The notes: generated from the sequence alone by a model not told the origin. DNA of 16,532 bases from Devosia sp. (GCA_011322005.1 DROE01000187.1:1-16532); one strand, 5' to 3'. Counted from the first letter of the stretch, positions 1 to 7,768 are shown. Program-made: numbers and translations.

Positions 1-745
1 CGACCCTTTGACTCGCACGGTGCGCTTTGACGACATGATGGCAACGCTGGATCGCCTCGGCCCTGATGATATCGTGCTCCTGCATGCTTGCTGCCACAAC
101 CCCACCGGAGCCAATCTGACCCCGGAGCAATGGGACAAGGTGGCTGAGAGCATGAAACGCACCGGGGCCTTTCCCTTCCTTGACCTTGCCTATCTGGGGT
201 TTGGCGACGGGCTTGAGGCCGATGCTTACGGGGTGCGCAAAATCGCCCAAACCTGCCCTGAAATGATGATCGGCTTCTCGGCTTCGAAAAATTTCGGTCT
301 TTATCGTGAACGCGCTGGGGTCGCTATCGGGGTCGCTTCCGATAAACCCGGCGCCGATATTATTTTTTCGCAAATGGCCAATATTATCCGCGCCTCCTTT
401 TCCCAGTCGCCCGACCATGGCGCTGAAATTGTGCGCACAATTCTGGCTGACCCCGGATTGCGCAAGCAATGGGAAGCGGAACTCAAGCAGATGCGTGAGC
501 AGATGCTTGCATCGCGCACCAAACTGGCCGCCTCCCTGCGAAAACTTTCCAATTCCGACGAGTTTGACTTTGTCGCCGAGCACCGTGGCATGTTTTCCCT
601 ACTTGGCCTCTCCCCCGATGCGGTGAAAAGGCTCAAGGCAGAAAAGGGCATCTATCTGATCGACGACAGCCGGGTTAATGTCGCCGGGGTGCCCGTTGAC
701 GATACCGATGCACTGGCCAGAGCCATTGTGGAGGTTGTTGGCTGA
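1..745 (+). CDS. Class I aminotransferase (aspartate/aromatic amino acid type), 5' end missing
   Basis: The reading frame is open from the window edge (in phase from base 2) to TGA at 743-745, so only the C-terminal ~247 residues are present. It is a PLP-dependent transaminase of the AspC/TyrB group, which moves an amino group between an amino acid (aspartate or an aromatic one) and a 2-oxo acid in the cytoplasm. Visible motifs, in order, are HNPTG, the DLAYLGFG segment whose Asp contacts the PLP ring nitrogen, SASKNFGLYRERAG with the Schiff-base Lys, RGMFSLLGL, and SRVNVAG with the Arg that binds the substrate alpha-carboxylate. The series is in the usual order and intact. The TTG at base 8 lies inside the conserved DPLTR segment and is not the true start. 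Aspartate versus aromatic preference cannot be decided from this part. A 160-base gap separates it from the transaldolase. Confidence 0.93.
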   Translation, partial: DPLTRTVRFDDMMATLDRLGPDDIVLLHACCHNPTGANLTPEQWDKVAESMKRTGAFPFLDLAYLGFGDGLEADAYGVRKIAQTCPEMMIGFSASKNFGLYRERAGVAIGVASDKPGADIIFSQMANIIRASFSQSPDHGAEIVRTILADPGLRKQWEAELKQMREQMLASRTKLAASLRKLSNSDEFDFVAEHRGMFSLLGLSPDAVKRLKAEKGIYLIDDSRVNVAGVPVDDTDALARAIVEVVG

Positions 746-905
746 GGAGTGCGCGAACTCTCGGCCCTGATGGGTTTTGGATGGTTCCCACTGCTTTGTT
801 CTTGCGAAACCGCCAGACGATGATACACAATCAACCCAGATAGGGTCACGCCGGGAGACGGGACCTGAACGGTTTCTCGCTTCCCCCACCCGGAAAGGTT
901 CAGAA

Positions 906-1559
906 ATGAAGTTTTTTGTTGATACCGCCGAAGTTGATGATATCCGCGAGCTTCAGGCCACCGGCCTGCTTGACGGTGTTACCACAAACCCCTCCCTGAT
1001 TGCCAAATCAGGTCGTGATTTCAAGCAGGTGATTGCCGAAATCTGCGAAATCGTCGACGGTCCGGTTTCCGCCGAAGTCGCTGCCCTTGACGTTGAGGGA
1101 ATGATCGCCGAGGGCGAGCATCTGGCCAAGATCGCTTCCAATGTCACGATAAAAATTCCGGTAACTCCGGCCGGGCTCAAAGCCTGCAAACACTTCTCAA
1201 ACAATGGCATCAAGACCAATGTTACCCTGTGTTTTTCCGCCAATCAGGCCCTGCTCGCCGCCAAAGTGGGGGCGACATATATCTCTCCCTTTATCGGGCG
1301 TCTGGATGACATAAATCTGTCAGGCATGGATTTGATCGCCGACATTCGTACGATTTATGACAACTATGCGTTCACCACTGAAATCCTCGCAGCTTCGATC
1401 CGCACGCTCAATCACGTTTCCGATGCGGCGCTTTCAGGTGCCGATGTGGCTACAATTCCCCCGGCCATTATTCACAAGATGTATGGCCACCCGTTGACCG
1501 ACAAGGGTCTGGAGGGCTTTGTCAAGGACTGGGCCTCAACCGGTCAGTCCATACTCTAG
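906..1559 (+). CDS. tal: Transaldolase, small TalC/FSA-like subfamily
   Basis: The 217-residue protein has the usual length of the short TalC/FSA family. It moves a dihydroxyacetone unit between sugar phosphates in the non-oxidative pentose phosphate pathway. The active-site Asp is D6 (FVDTAE), GVTTNPS holds the conserved Asn, and K83 in VTIKIPVT forms the Schiff base. Against E. coli fructose-6-phosphate aldolase FsaA, recalled from memory, FsaA Q59 corresponds to E57 here and FsaA Y131 to F129. Glu and Phe at these places are typical of true transaldolases, so transaldolase (EC 2.2.1.2) is favoured over fructose-6-phosphate aldolase. The ATG at 906 is preferred because GGAAAGG (892-898) lies 7 bases upstream and MKFFVDTAE is the family N-terminus. 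The open frame extends 43 codons further upstream but has no family similarity there. Only 12 bases separate it from the next gene, which suggests one transcript. Confidence 0.93.
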   Translation: MKFFVDTAEVDDIRELQATGLLDGVTTNPSLIAKSGRDFKQVIAEICEIVDGPVSAEVAALDVEGMIAEGEHLAKIASNVTIKIPVTPAGLKACKHFSNNGIKTNVTLCFSANQALLAAKVGATYISPFIGRLDDINLSGMDLIADIRTIYDNYAFTTEILAASIRTLNHVSDAALSGADVATIPPAIIHKMYGHPLTDKGLEGFVKDWASTGQSIL

Positions 1560-1571
1560 AACAGGCAGGAA

Positions 1572-2663
1572 ATGTCCGAGAACCCCGTAGCTCTTGCCGT
1601 CCGTGAGGCGCTGAAGAAAGTACCCGTGCCCGGTGGCGGCAATCTTGCCAACTATCCCGGTCTCAGCGAAATAATTGTTACCCCCAGCGCCCTGGCGCTG
1701 GCCATATCCGTCGAAGCGGGTATGGAGGGGGCCTTTGGTCCGGTGCGCGCCGCCGCAACCGAGGCCGCTGAGGAAGTGGCAGAGGGGCGCAAGGTTCTGG
1801 TTTCGCTGACGGCGGACAACGCGCCTGCCGGAGCGGGGAAACCGGGTGCGCCACCACCACAGGCGGCCCCAAGCGCCCCCCGGCCGGTCGAGGGCATCAG
1901 AAATATAATCATGGTGGCGTCGGGCAAGGGGGGTGTGGGAAAATCCACCTGTTCAGTCAATCTGGCGCTGGCCCTGAAAGACAAGGGCCTGAAAGTGGGC
2001 GTGCTCGATGCGGATCTCTATGGTCCCTCCATTCCCAAACTGCTCGGGATTGAGGGAAAACCGGCCTTTCGTGACGAAAAACTGTTTTTGCCCTTTGAGG
2101 CATTCGGGCTTAAGACCATGTCCATCGGACCCATGGTTGAGGCCGACCAGGCTGTTGTCTGGCGCGGTCCCATGGCCTCGTCGGCCCTGAGGCAACTGCT
2201 TCGGGAAACCGAATGGGGCGAGCTTGATGTGCTCATCATCGACCTGCCCCCGGGAACCGGCGACATCCAGATTTCCCTGGGCCAGTCTGTTGCGGTAGCC
2301 GGTGCGGTAATTGTCTCGACGCCACAGGATCTCGCCCTGATCGACGCGCGCCGCGCTGTAAATATGTTCAAACGCATGAAAGTGCCCGTGCTCGGTCTCA
2401 TCGAAAATATGAGCTATTTTGTCGCCCCGGACACCGGGGTGCGCTACGATATATTTGGCCACGGTGGTGCCCGGGACGAAGCCGAAAAACTGGGCATTCC
2501 ATTTCTGGGTGAGGTGCCCCTGCACATGGCTATCCGCGAGCAGTCGGATGCGGGGGCACCGGTCGTTTTCGCCCACCCCGATAGCGCCGAGGCACAGGCC
2601 TTCTCTCGGATCGCATCGGCAATGCTTGAAGCGGTTCCCGACCTCAGCGAAGGGCATCTGTAG
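1572..2663 (+). CDS. mrp: Mrp/ApbC family P-loop ATPase (Fe-S cluster carrier type) lacking the CxxC ligands
   Basis: This 363-residue protein has the Mrp/ApbC/NBP35 layout. Residues 1-82 form a MIP18 (DUF59)-like domain, 83-105 a Pro/Ala-rich linker, and 110-355 a MinD/ParA-type ATPase. The deviant Walker A is GKGGVGKST (118-126), followed by DADLYGPSIPKLLG and LPPGTGD. Family members bind and transfer [4Fe-4S] clusters between two subunits with a C-terminal CPxC motif. Here the matching place, after ENMSYF, reads APDTG (285-289), so both Cys are replaced (A285, T288); the only Cys I see is C127, just after Walker A. A cluster could not be held in the usual way. I recall similar APDTG versions in other rhizobial Mrp proteins, so this may be lineage-wide rather than a defect. 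It follows the transaldolase by 12 bases, with AGGA at 1567-1570 as a modest ribosome site. Confidence 0.92.
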   Translation: MSENPVALAVREALKKVPVPGGGNLANYPGLSEIIVTPSALALAISVEAGMEGAFGPVRAAATEAAEEVAEGRKVLVSLTADNAPAGAGKPGAPPPQAAPSAPRPVEGIRNIIMVASGKGGVGKSTCSVNLALALKDKGLKVGVLDADLYGPSIPKLLGIEGKPAFRDEKLFLPFEAFGLKTMSIGPMVEADQAVVWRGPMASSALRQLLRETEWGELDVLIIDLPPGTGDIQISLGQSVAVAGAVIVSTPQDLALIDARRAVNMFKRMKVPVLGLIENMSYFVAPDTGVRYDIFGHGGARDEAEKLGIPFLGEVPLHMAIREQSDAGAPVVFAHPDSAEAQAFSRIASAMLEAVPDLSEGHL

Positions 2664-2835
2664 GGTGCATTTGGGGTGTTGCAAATTTATCGGACGATCC
2701 AATTCGAGGCCTATGTCATTGATATTGCAGGGCTTTCATTAATTGCCCGCCCCTGCCCAAACCATCTTGGCAAGCGCAATTCTTTATGCAACCTTAAAGC
2801 ACCGCAACATGGCCAGAGATTGCCGCACCCGACTT

Positions 2836-2849
2836 CCAAAACGTTTTGG
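2836..2849. promoter_or_regulatory. Putative AglR operator 1 (CCAAAACGTTTTGG)
   Basis: This is a perfect 14-bp palindrome with a central CpG, the typical form of a LacI-family operator. A one-base variant sits 17 bp downstream (centre to centre), and another lies in front of aglA at 7769-7782. The regulator aglR is in the same locus. The hinge-helix Leu of AglR (L71 in NAQRLVT) matches the Leu that PurR and LacI insert into the central CpG. That AglR is the binding protein is inferred. Confidence 0.78.
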
Positions 2850-2852
2850 TTC

Positions 2853-2866
2853 CCGAAACGTTTTGG
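2853..2866. promoter_or_regulatory. Putative AglR operator 2 (CCGAAACGTTTTGG)
   Basis: Near-perfect copy of operator 1, with one base changed in the left half-site (CCGAAAC instead of CCAAAAC). Its centre is 17 bp from that of operator 1, about 1.6 helical turns, so two dimers would lie on roughly opposite faces of the helix. It lies about 90 bases before the aglE start codon. Two sites may give tighter control here than at aglA, which has one. Confidence 0.72.
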
Positions 2867-2956
2867 CAAATCTTCACTGGGTTGAAAAGGGTGGCAAAAA
2901 TTCGGGTTCTGGCGGAGGGTAAATTTTGAACCCAGAAGTGCAACGGGAGGAAAAAC

Positions 2957-4264
2957 ATGCACACTAAACTTTTGGCGGGTGCGTCCGCTTTAGCATTGCT
3001 TATGGCTTCGGTTAGTGGCGTCAGCGCCGCTTCCAACGGAATGCCTGATTTGTCCGGGCAGAACCTGACCATTTTTGGCCCCTGGCTCACAGTTGACCAG
3101 GAAAACTTTCAAAAAGTCATCGACGGATTTGTCGAGGCAACCGGAGCCAGCGTTGAATATGCGGGTTCGGACAGCTTCGAGCAGCAGATTGTCATCGACG
3201 TTTCCGCGGGCTCGGCACCAAATATTGCTGTCTTTCCGCAACCTGGTCTGGCAGCAGACCTTGCCGCACGGGGCAGCCTGACCCCGATCGGCGATGACGT
3301 CAAAAACTATGTCATAGAGAACTACGCCGCCGGCCAGTCCTGGGTCGATCTTTCCAGCTACCCGGACGAGAACGGCGATACCAAAATGTTCGCCATGCCC
3401 TTCAAGGCTGATGTGAAGTCGCTTGTCTGGTATTCACCGGATAACTTCGCTGATGCCGGTTACGAAGTACCTGGCACCATGGAAGAGTTGATAGCTCTCT
3501 CCGAGCAGATTGTTGCCGATGGCGGAACGCCCTGGTGCATCGGTCTGGGTTCTGGCGGTGCCACCGGCTGGCCTGCAACCGACTGGGTGGAAGACATCAT
3601 GCTGCGCACGCAGCCCCCCGAAGTCTATGACCAGTGGGTGACCAATGAAATGCCGTTCAACGACCCCCGGGTCGTGGCTGCCATTGAAACCTTTGGCATG
3701 TTTGCCCGCAATGACGATTGGGTCGATGGTGGCGCAGCTGCGGTCGGCTCGACCGACTTCCGCGACAGCCCCAAGGGCCTGTTTGCGGTTCCGCCCAAGT
3801 GCTATATGCACCGCCAGGCATCCTTCATCCCCGCCTTCTTCCCTGAAGGCACGGAACTGGGCACCGATGCGGACTTCTTCTACTTCCCCGCCTATGCCGA
3901 GAAAGACCTTGGTCGTCCTGTCCTTGGCGGTGGCACTCTGTTCGCCATTACCAATGACAGCGAAGCCGCGCAGGCCTTCGTGCGTTATCTGCAAAAGCCC
4001 GAAGCCCAGGAAATCTGGATGGGTCTGGCCGGGTTCCTCACACCGCACACCGGCGTTGACACTTCCAAATATGCCAACGACACCCTGCGTAAACTGGGAG
4101 CAATTCTGGCCAACGCAACCACATTCCGCTTCGACGGTTCCGACCTGATGCCCGGTGCTATCGGCGCGGGTTCCTTCTGGACAGGTATGGTCGACTACAC
4201 CTCGGGCAAATCCGCTCAGGAAGTGGCTGATGAAATTCAGGCCTCCTGGGACGCGATTAAATAA
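2957..4264 (+). CDS. aglE: Alpha-glucoside ABC transporter, periplasmic substrate-binding protein AglE
   Basis: This 435-residue protein is an extracellular solute-binding protein of family 1, which captures alpha-glucosides in the periplasm and hands them to AglF/AglG. A Sec signal peptide is clear: MHTKLL, a hydrophobic Ala/Leu core, then GVSA-A with cleavage likely after A24. The mature protein begins with the family pattern LSGQNLTIFGPWLTVDQ and keeps aromatic and acidic patches (for example TGWPATDWVED and GGGTLFAITND) typical of sugar sites in this group. Assignment to AglE rather than another CUT1 binding protein rests on the neighbours aglF, aglG, aglA and aglK, the gene set of the S. 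meliloti alpha-glucoside locus. The start is supported by GGGAGG six bases upstream. A strong hairpin follows the gene, which may raise its product over the permeases. Confidence 0.9.
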   Translation: MHTKLLAGASALALLMASVSGVSAASNGMPDLSGQNLTIFGPWLTVDQENFQKVIDGFVEATGASVEYAGSDSFEQQIVIDVSAGSAPNIAVFPQPGLAADLAARGSLTPIGDDVKNYVIENYAAGQSWVDLSSYPDENGDTKMFAMPFKADVKSLVWYSPDNFADAGYEVPGTMEELIALSEQIVADGGTPWCIGLGSGGATGWPATDWVEDIMLRTQPPEVYDQWVTNEMPFNDPRVVAAIETFGMFARNDDWVDGGAAAVGSTDFRDSPKGLFAVPPKCYMHRQASFIPAFFPEGTELGTDADFFYFPAYAEKDLGRPVLGGGTLFAITNDSEAAQAFVRYLQKPEAQEIWMGLAGFLTPHTGVDTSKYANDTLRKLGAILANATTFRFDGSDLMPGAIGAGSFWTGMVDYTSGKSAQEVADEIQASWDAIK

Positions 4265-4283
4265 ACGACCCAAGCAAGATATG

Positions 4284-4310
4284 ACCCGGCGCACTTTGAT
4301 GGCGCCGGGT
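4284..4310 (+). other. Intercistronic hairpin between aglE and aglF
   Basis: ACCCGGCGC (4284-4292) pairs perfectly with GCGCCGGGT (4302-4310), giving a 9-bp GC-rich stem with a 9-base loop (ACTTTGATG). No T-run follows, so it is a poor intrinsic terminator. In many binding-protein-dependent transporters such a hairpin protects the 3' end of the binding-protein message from exonucleases, so that the binding protein outnumbers the membrane parts. That role is inferred from position. Confidence 0.72.
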
Positions 4311-4355
4311 TAGCTGACCCGCAAGACTTCAATATCTGAAAAAGGGGAGATTCAG

Positions 4356-5375
4356 GTGTTTGAACAAGTAACAGGCGCGTTTCTTACCATATTTATCGGC
4401 GTTGTGGCTTGCTTCATTTATTTCTGGGGCACCAACTGGCTTCTGGACCAGTTCCTGCGCTCCGACAAAGCAGACCTGACCGGCCTCCAGTCGGTGAGGC
4501 GTGATACACTTCGCTCGCGTATCCGCCCCTGGCTTTTTCTTTTCCCCGCTTTGTTCTTCATGGGCATTTATCTCGCCTACCCGGTTTTTGCCACGCTCTG
4601 GCTCGCCCTGCACGATCGCACGGCGACCAATTTTGTCGGCCTTTCCAATTTCGCCTGGGCTCTGACCGACCCCAGATTTTTGCAGTCAGCCGGTAACAAC
4701 CTGCTCTGGCTGATCGTCGTGCCCACAGCTTCAACCGGCTTTGGTCTGCTGGTTGCTGTACTCGCCGACCGTTTGTGGTGGGGCAATATCGCCAAGTCGC
4801 TGATTTTCATGCCCATGGCAATCTCTTTTGTCGGTGCCTCGGTAATCTGGAAGTTCGTCTTTGACTTTCGCGGCCCCGACGCCGACCAGATCGGCGTGCT
4901 CAACGCGCTGGTGCAGGCGTTCGGCGGAACCCCGCAGGCATGGATTACCGTTCCCTTCTGGAACAATTTTTTCCTGATGATCATTCTCATCTGGATTCAG
5001 ACCGGCTTTGCCATGGTCATTCTCTCAGCGGCGCTCCGCGGCATCCCCGAAGAAACACTTGAAGCCGCCCGCATTGACGGGGCGACTGACATTCAGATTT
5101 TTTTCGGCATTATGATCCCCCAGATTTTCCCAACAATCCTTGTGGTCTGGACCACCATCACCATCACGGTTCTCAAGGTGTTCGACATCGTTCTCGCCAT
5201 GACCAACGGGCAGTGGGATACTCAGGTTCTGGCCAACCTGATGTTTGACTGGATGTTCCGCGGTGGCGGGGATAGCGGGCGTTCCTCAACCATTGCCCTG
5301 TTCATCATGTTCGCGGTGTTGCCGATAATGGTCTGGAATATTCGCAACGTGAACTCAGAAGAGGTAACGCGCTGA
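4356..5375 (+). CDS. aglF: Alpha-glucoside ABC transporter permease AglF
   Basis: This 339-residue inner-membrane protein is one of the two channel subunits of the alpha-glucoside importer. It is a MalF-type CUT1 permease. Hydrophobic segments run at about residues 8-30, 58-84, 115-137, 147-170, 203-226, 258-282 and 312-328. The cytoplasmic EAA loop that docks on the ATPase is clear around residues 236-257 (EAARIDGATD and onward to MIPQIFP). The start is GTG at 4356, supported by GGGGAGA (4344-4350) five bases upstream. The stop TGA overlaps the aglG ATG (TGATG, 5373-5377), a sign of translational coupling and equal subunit amounts. It lies 91 bases after aglE, past the hairpin, presumably on the same transcript. 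Confidence 0.92.
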   Translation: MFEQVTGAFLTIFIGVVACFIYFWGTNWLLDQFLRSDKADLTGLQSVRRDTLRSRIRPWLFLFPALFFMGIYLAYPVFATLWLALHDRTATNFVGLSNFAWALTDPRFLQSAGNNLLWLIVVPTASTGFGLLVAVLADRLWWGNIAKSLIFMPMAISFVGASVIWKFVFDFRGPDADQIGVLNALVQAFGGTPQAWITVPFWNNFFLMIILIWIQTGFAMVILSAALRGIPEETLEAARIDGATDIQIFFGIMIPQIFPTILVVWTTITITVLKVFDIVLAMTNGQWDTQVLANLMFDWMFRGGGDSGRSSTIALFIMFAVLPIMVWNIRNVNSEEVTR

Positions 5376-6565
5376 TGACCTCTGAAGCCCAGGCCGCCAC
5401 ACCTCCGGCGATACCCAAAACCTCCCCGCTCATACATATACGCTGGGGACGCATGTTCGCCCATGCGGCGCTTTTATTTCTCGTAATTCTCTGGTCTTTC
5501 CCCACCGTCGGTCTGTTGGTTTCCTCCCTAAGAGACAAGGATCAACTGACCGTTTCGGGTTGGTGGACCGCGCTGGTGGTAACCGAGCGCAACGAACTGG
5601 CCCGTCTTCCTACTTCCGATAGCCAGGTTGAGGAAGACGGACAGTTTGTCATCCGGGGAGAGATTTTCGAGCCGGGATCAGGCCGATCCATCAAGAGTTT
5701 TGGGACAAAATCCAGCGAGTTGGCCGCAGCCATGCCCGGCCAGACCCTTCCCATGCGCGATGGCGGAGAAATCACCGTAGATAAGGACGGCTCCTACGAA
5801 TGGGTGTCGGCTGAGGCCTTTACCCACACGCGCGGCCCCAGAATTTTCTTTGTTGCGGAAATTCCACCGCGCTTTACGCTGGAAAACTATGTGGAGGTTT
5901 TGGACTCTGCCGGCATCGGGCGCTCGTTTGTCAATTCGTTCACGGTCACGGTTCCCGCAACCATCATTCCCATTCTGATCGCCGCTTTTGCTGCCTATGC
6001 CTTGGCCTGGATGAAGTTTTCCGGCCGTGGTCTGCTGGTAGCTGTCGTTGTCGGCATGCTTGTTGTGCCCCTGCAAATGTCACTTATCCCGCTGTTGCGC
6101 ATGTACAACGGCATTGCCACCTGGACCGGTGGCGAGAGTAAAACCTATCTGGGCATTTGGCTTGCCCATACCGGGTTTGGCCTGCCCCTGGCCATCTACC
6201 TTTTGCGCAATTATATGGCAGGATTGCCCCGTGAAATAATGGAATCGGCCCGCATTGACGGGGCTTCCCACTTCAAGATCTTCACCACCATGGTATTGCC
6301 CCTGAGTTTTCCGGCACTGGCTTCGTTTGCGATTTTTCAGTTCCTCTGGGTCTGGAACGATCTGCTCGTGGCCACCGTGTTTCTGGGCAATAGCGAGCAG
6401 ACCTTGGTGCTGACGGGGCGCTTGCGCGAGTTGCTTGGTTCACGGGGCGACAATTGGGAGATTCTGACGTCGGGAGCCTTTATCTCCATTATTGTGCCGC
6501 TCATCGTGTTTTTCTCCCTGCAGCGTTATTTTGTGCGCGGACTGCTCTCGGGATCAGTAAAGTAG
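5375..6565 (+). CDS. aglG: Alpha-glucoside ABC transporter permease AglG, with large periplasmic insertion
   Basis: This 396-residue MalG-type permease is the second channel subunit. The first membrane segment is near residues 28-50. A polar stretch of about 115 residues (55-170) follows, with alternating Gly/Asp-rich strands, before the conserved FTLENY segment. The MetI-like transmembrane core (186-390) carries the EAA loop around residues 288-305 (ESARIDGASH). Ordinary MalG-type permeases have a much shorter first periplasmic loop; I recall a similar insertion in rhizobial AglG, and this plus gene order supports the name. The ATG shares one base with the aglF stop, and AAGAGG (5359-5364) inside aglF serves as ribosome site. 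The gene ends 26 bases from the converging aglR. Confidence 0.91.
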   Translation: MTSEAQAATPPAIPKTSPLIHIRWGRMFAHAALLFLVILWSFPTVGLLVSSLRDKDQLTVSGWWTALVVTERNELARLPTSDSQVEEDGQFVIRGEIFEPGSGRSIKSFGTKSSELAAAMPGQTLPMRDGGEITVDKDGSYEWVSAEAFTHTRGPRIFFVAEIPPRFTLENYVEVLDSAGIGRSFVNSFTVTVPATIIPILIAAFAAYALAWMKFSGRGLLVAVVVGMLVVPLQMSLIPLLRMYNGIATWTGGESKTYLGIWLAHTGFGLPLAIYLLRNYMAGLPREIMESARIDGASHFKIFTTMVLPLSFPALASFAIFQFLWVWNDLLVATVFLGNSEQTLVLTGRLRELLGSRGDNWEILTSGAFISIIVPLIVFFSLQRYFVRGLLSGSVK

Positions 6566-6591
6566 ACGGTGAAGGCAACACGCCCCTTGCA

Positions 6592-7668
6592 TTACTGCTG
6601 TAGAACGGAACCATCCAGATCAGGCGCTATAAGAAAGGTCGAGGGGACCACCGTGTGGCTTACCTTGGTCTGCTTTTCGCAACGTGCGATAAGTTCGGCG
6701 GCAAGCAATTCGCCAGCATCGCGCAGCGAAGAGCGGACAAATGTGAAGATATCTTCGTAAGGCGAGAGATCCAGATAGTGCAGCATGTCGTCCATGGTGG
6801 CGATTGCGATGTCCTTTCCAGGCTCACGTCCCGCCCTGAGCAGCGCTGATTGCCCCTCGACAGCCATCAGTGAAGACGAATAAAGAATCGCGCTGACCCG
6901 GCTGTCACGCAACGCCTGTGATGTGAGTTGAAACCCAGCATCCCCCATGGGATGAGCGGCGTTGAAAACCCGAACGGTGCTTTCAGGCATGTCAAGCGCC
7001 GCCAGCGCCTCGCGAACCCCCGCCTGTCGGGCCGCAGCAAAGGTGAAGCGTTCATCACCGTTGATGAAGGCGATATTACGGTGTCCGTTGGCCACCAGAA
7101 GCTTGGTCAGCTTGAAAAAATTTCCATAATTGTCCACATCGACCCAACTGAATTCGTCCGAGCGGTCAGAGGTGCCATGCACAACGAAGGGTTTTTGGGC
7201 CTCAAGCAGAAACTCTATGCGGGGGTCGTGAAGTTGCGGCGAGTCAACAATAAATCCATCAACCGAATGGTCTCCCACATACCGCTCATAAACGGAAACC
7301 TGGTGCTCCGAAGTATCGCTGGTGAGAATAATGTCATAATTTCCGGTGCGCGCGCCCCGCAACACGCCCGCCATAACCTCCACGAAATGGGGGTCGACAA
7401 ACTTCCGGTCATTGTCGGCTTGCACCCAGGCGATATTTCTGGTGCGCCTTGTTACCAGCCTTTGCGCGTTTCTGTTGGGCCGGTAGCCGTACCTGTTTGC
7501 GGTTTCGACCACCCGCGCCCGCGTTTTCTCTCCCACATCACTATACCCGTTGAGCGCGCGTGAAATGGTTGTGATTGAAAGACCAAGCTCTTGTGCCAGG
7601 TCTTTGATTGTCACACTGCGCCCCACCGGATCCGGTGATTTGCGCCTCTGGTAGCGGGTGTTTTCCAT
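6592..7668 (-). CDS. aglR: LacI-family transcriptional regulator AglR
   Basis: This 358-residue protein is a LacI/GalR regulator. The N-terminal helix-turn-helix spans about residues 18-45 (TIKDLAQELGLS, then TTISRALNGYSDVG). The hinge helix is at 65-72 (NRNAQRLV) with the Leu that usually enters the operator's central CpG. Residues 78-358 form the sugar-binding, periplasmic-binding-protein-like domain. It very probably represses the agl genes in the absence of alpha-glucosides: matching palindromes lie in front of aglE and aglA, and the latter sits in this gene's own upstream region, so autoregulation is possible. It is transcribed towards aglG and divergently from aglA, between the two halves of the sugar locus. 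The ribosome site before the ATG is weak (CGGGA). The inducer is not readable from sequence. Confidence 0.9.
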   Translation of the reverse strand: MENTRYQRRKSPDPVGRSVTIKDLAQELGLSITTISRALNGYSDVGEKTRARVVETANRYGYRPNRNAQRLVTRRTRNIAWVQADNDRKFVDPHFVEVMAGVLRGARTGNYDIILTSDTSEHQVSVYERYVGDHSVDGFIVDSPQLHDPRIEFLLEAQKPFVVHGTSDRSDEFSWVDVDNYGNFFKLTKLLVANGHRNIAFINGDERFTFAAARQAGVREALAALDMPESTVRVFNAAHPMGDAGFQLTSQALRDSRVSAILYSSSLMAVEGQSALLRAGREPGKDIAIATMDDMLHYLDLSPYEDIFTFVRSSLRDAGELLAAELIARCEKQTKVSHTVVPSTFLIAPDLDGSVLQQ

Positions 7669-7731
7669 CAGGGTTCCCGTTTAGCGGAAAATCCGTTACT
7701 TCAAAAGCACCAATTATATCAGCCGGCGCAG

Positions 7732-7761
7732 TTGACGCACCGGGCCCCGGTTCGTTAACAA
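7732..7761 (+). promoter_or_regulatory. Candidate aglA promoter
   Basis: TTGACG (7732-7737) is a strong -35 match. TAACAA (7756-7761) after an 18-base spacer is a weaker -10. Transcription would start near 7768, right at the AglR operator (7769-7782), the classic place for a repressor to block initiation. The -10 assignment is uncertain. Confidence 0.42.
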
Positions 7762-7768
7762 TTGCCTA

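Larger units (their letters stand above)
2664..2956 (+). promoter_or_regulatory. Intergenic control region in front of aglE
   Basis: The 293 bases between mrp and aglE hold no convincing gene; a 69-codon open frame at 2676-2885 has no start-site support. The region contains two tandem LacI-type operators (2836-2849 and 2853-2866, listed separately) and a strong ribosome site, GGGAGG at 2945-2950, six bases before the aglE ATG. A weak inverted repeat, GCAGGG (2727-2732) with CCCTGC (2751-2756), might be the remnant of a terminator for mrp but has a long loop and no T-run. I could not find a convincing -35/-10 pair. The aglE leader after the second operator is about 90 bases. Confidence 0.6.

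Noticed and set aside
777..905. 43-codon extension of the transaldolase frame
   Set aside because: No family similarity in the extension; the ATG at 906 has a good ribosome site and the known N-terminus MKFFVDTAE.
2727..2756. Inverted repeat GCAGGG/CCCTGC as terminator of mrp
   Set aside because: Only 6 bp with an 18-base loop and no T-run; not convincing.
2676..2885. 69-codon open frame between mrp and aglE
   Set aside because: No ribosome site or recognisable product, and it overlaps the operator array.
3434..4294. 286-codon minus-strand frame across aglE
   Set aside because: Antisense to a well-supported gene, with a composition of low-complexity Gly/Arg/His type and no family motif.
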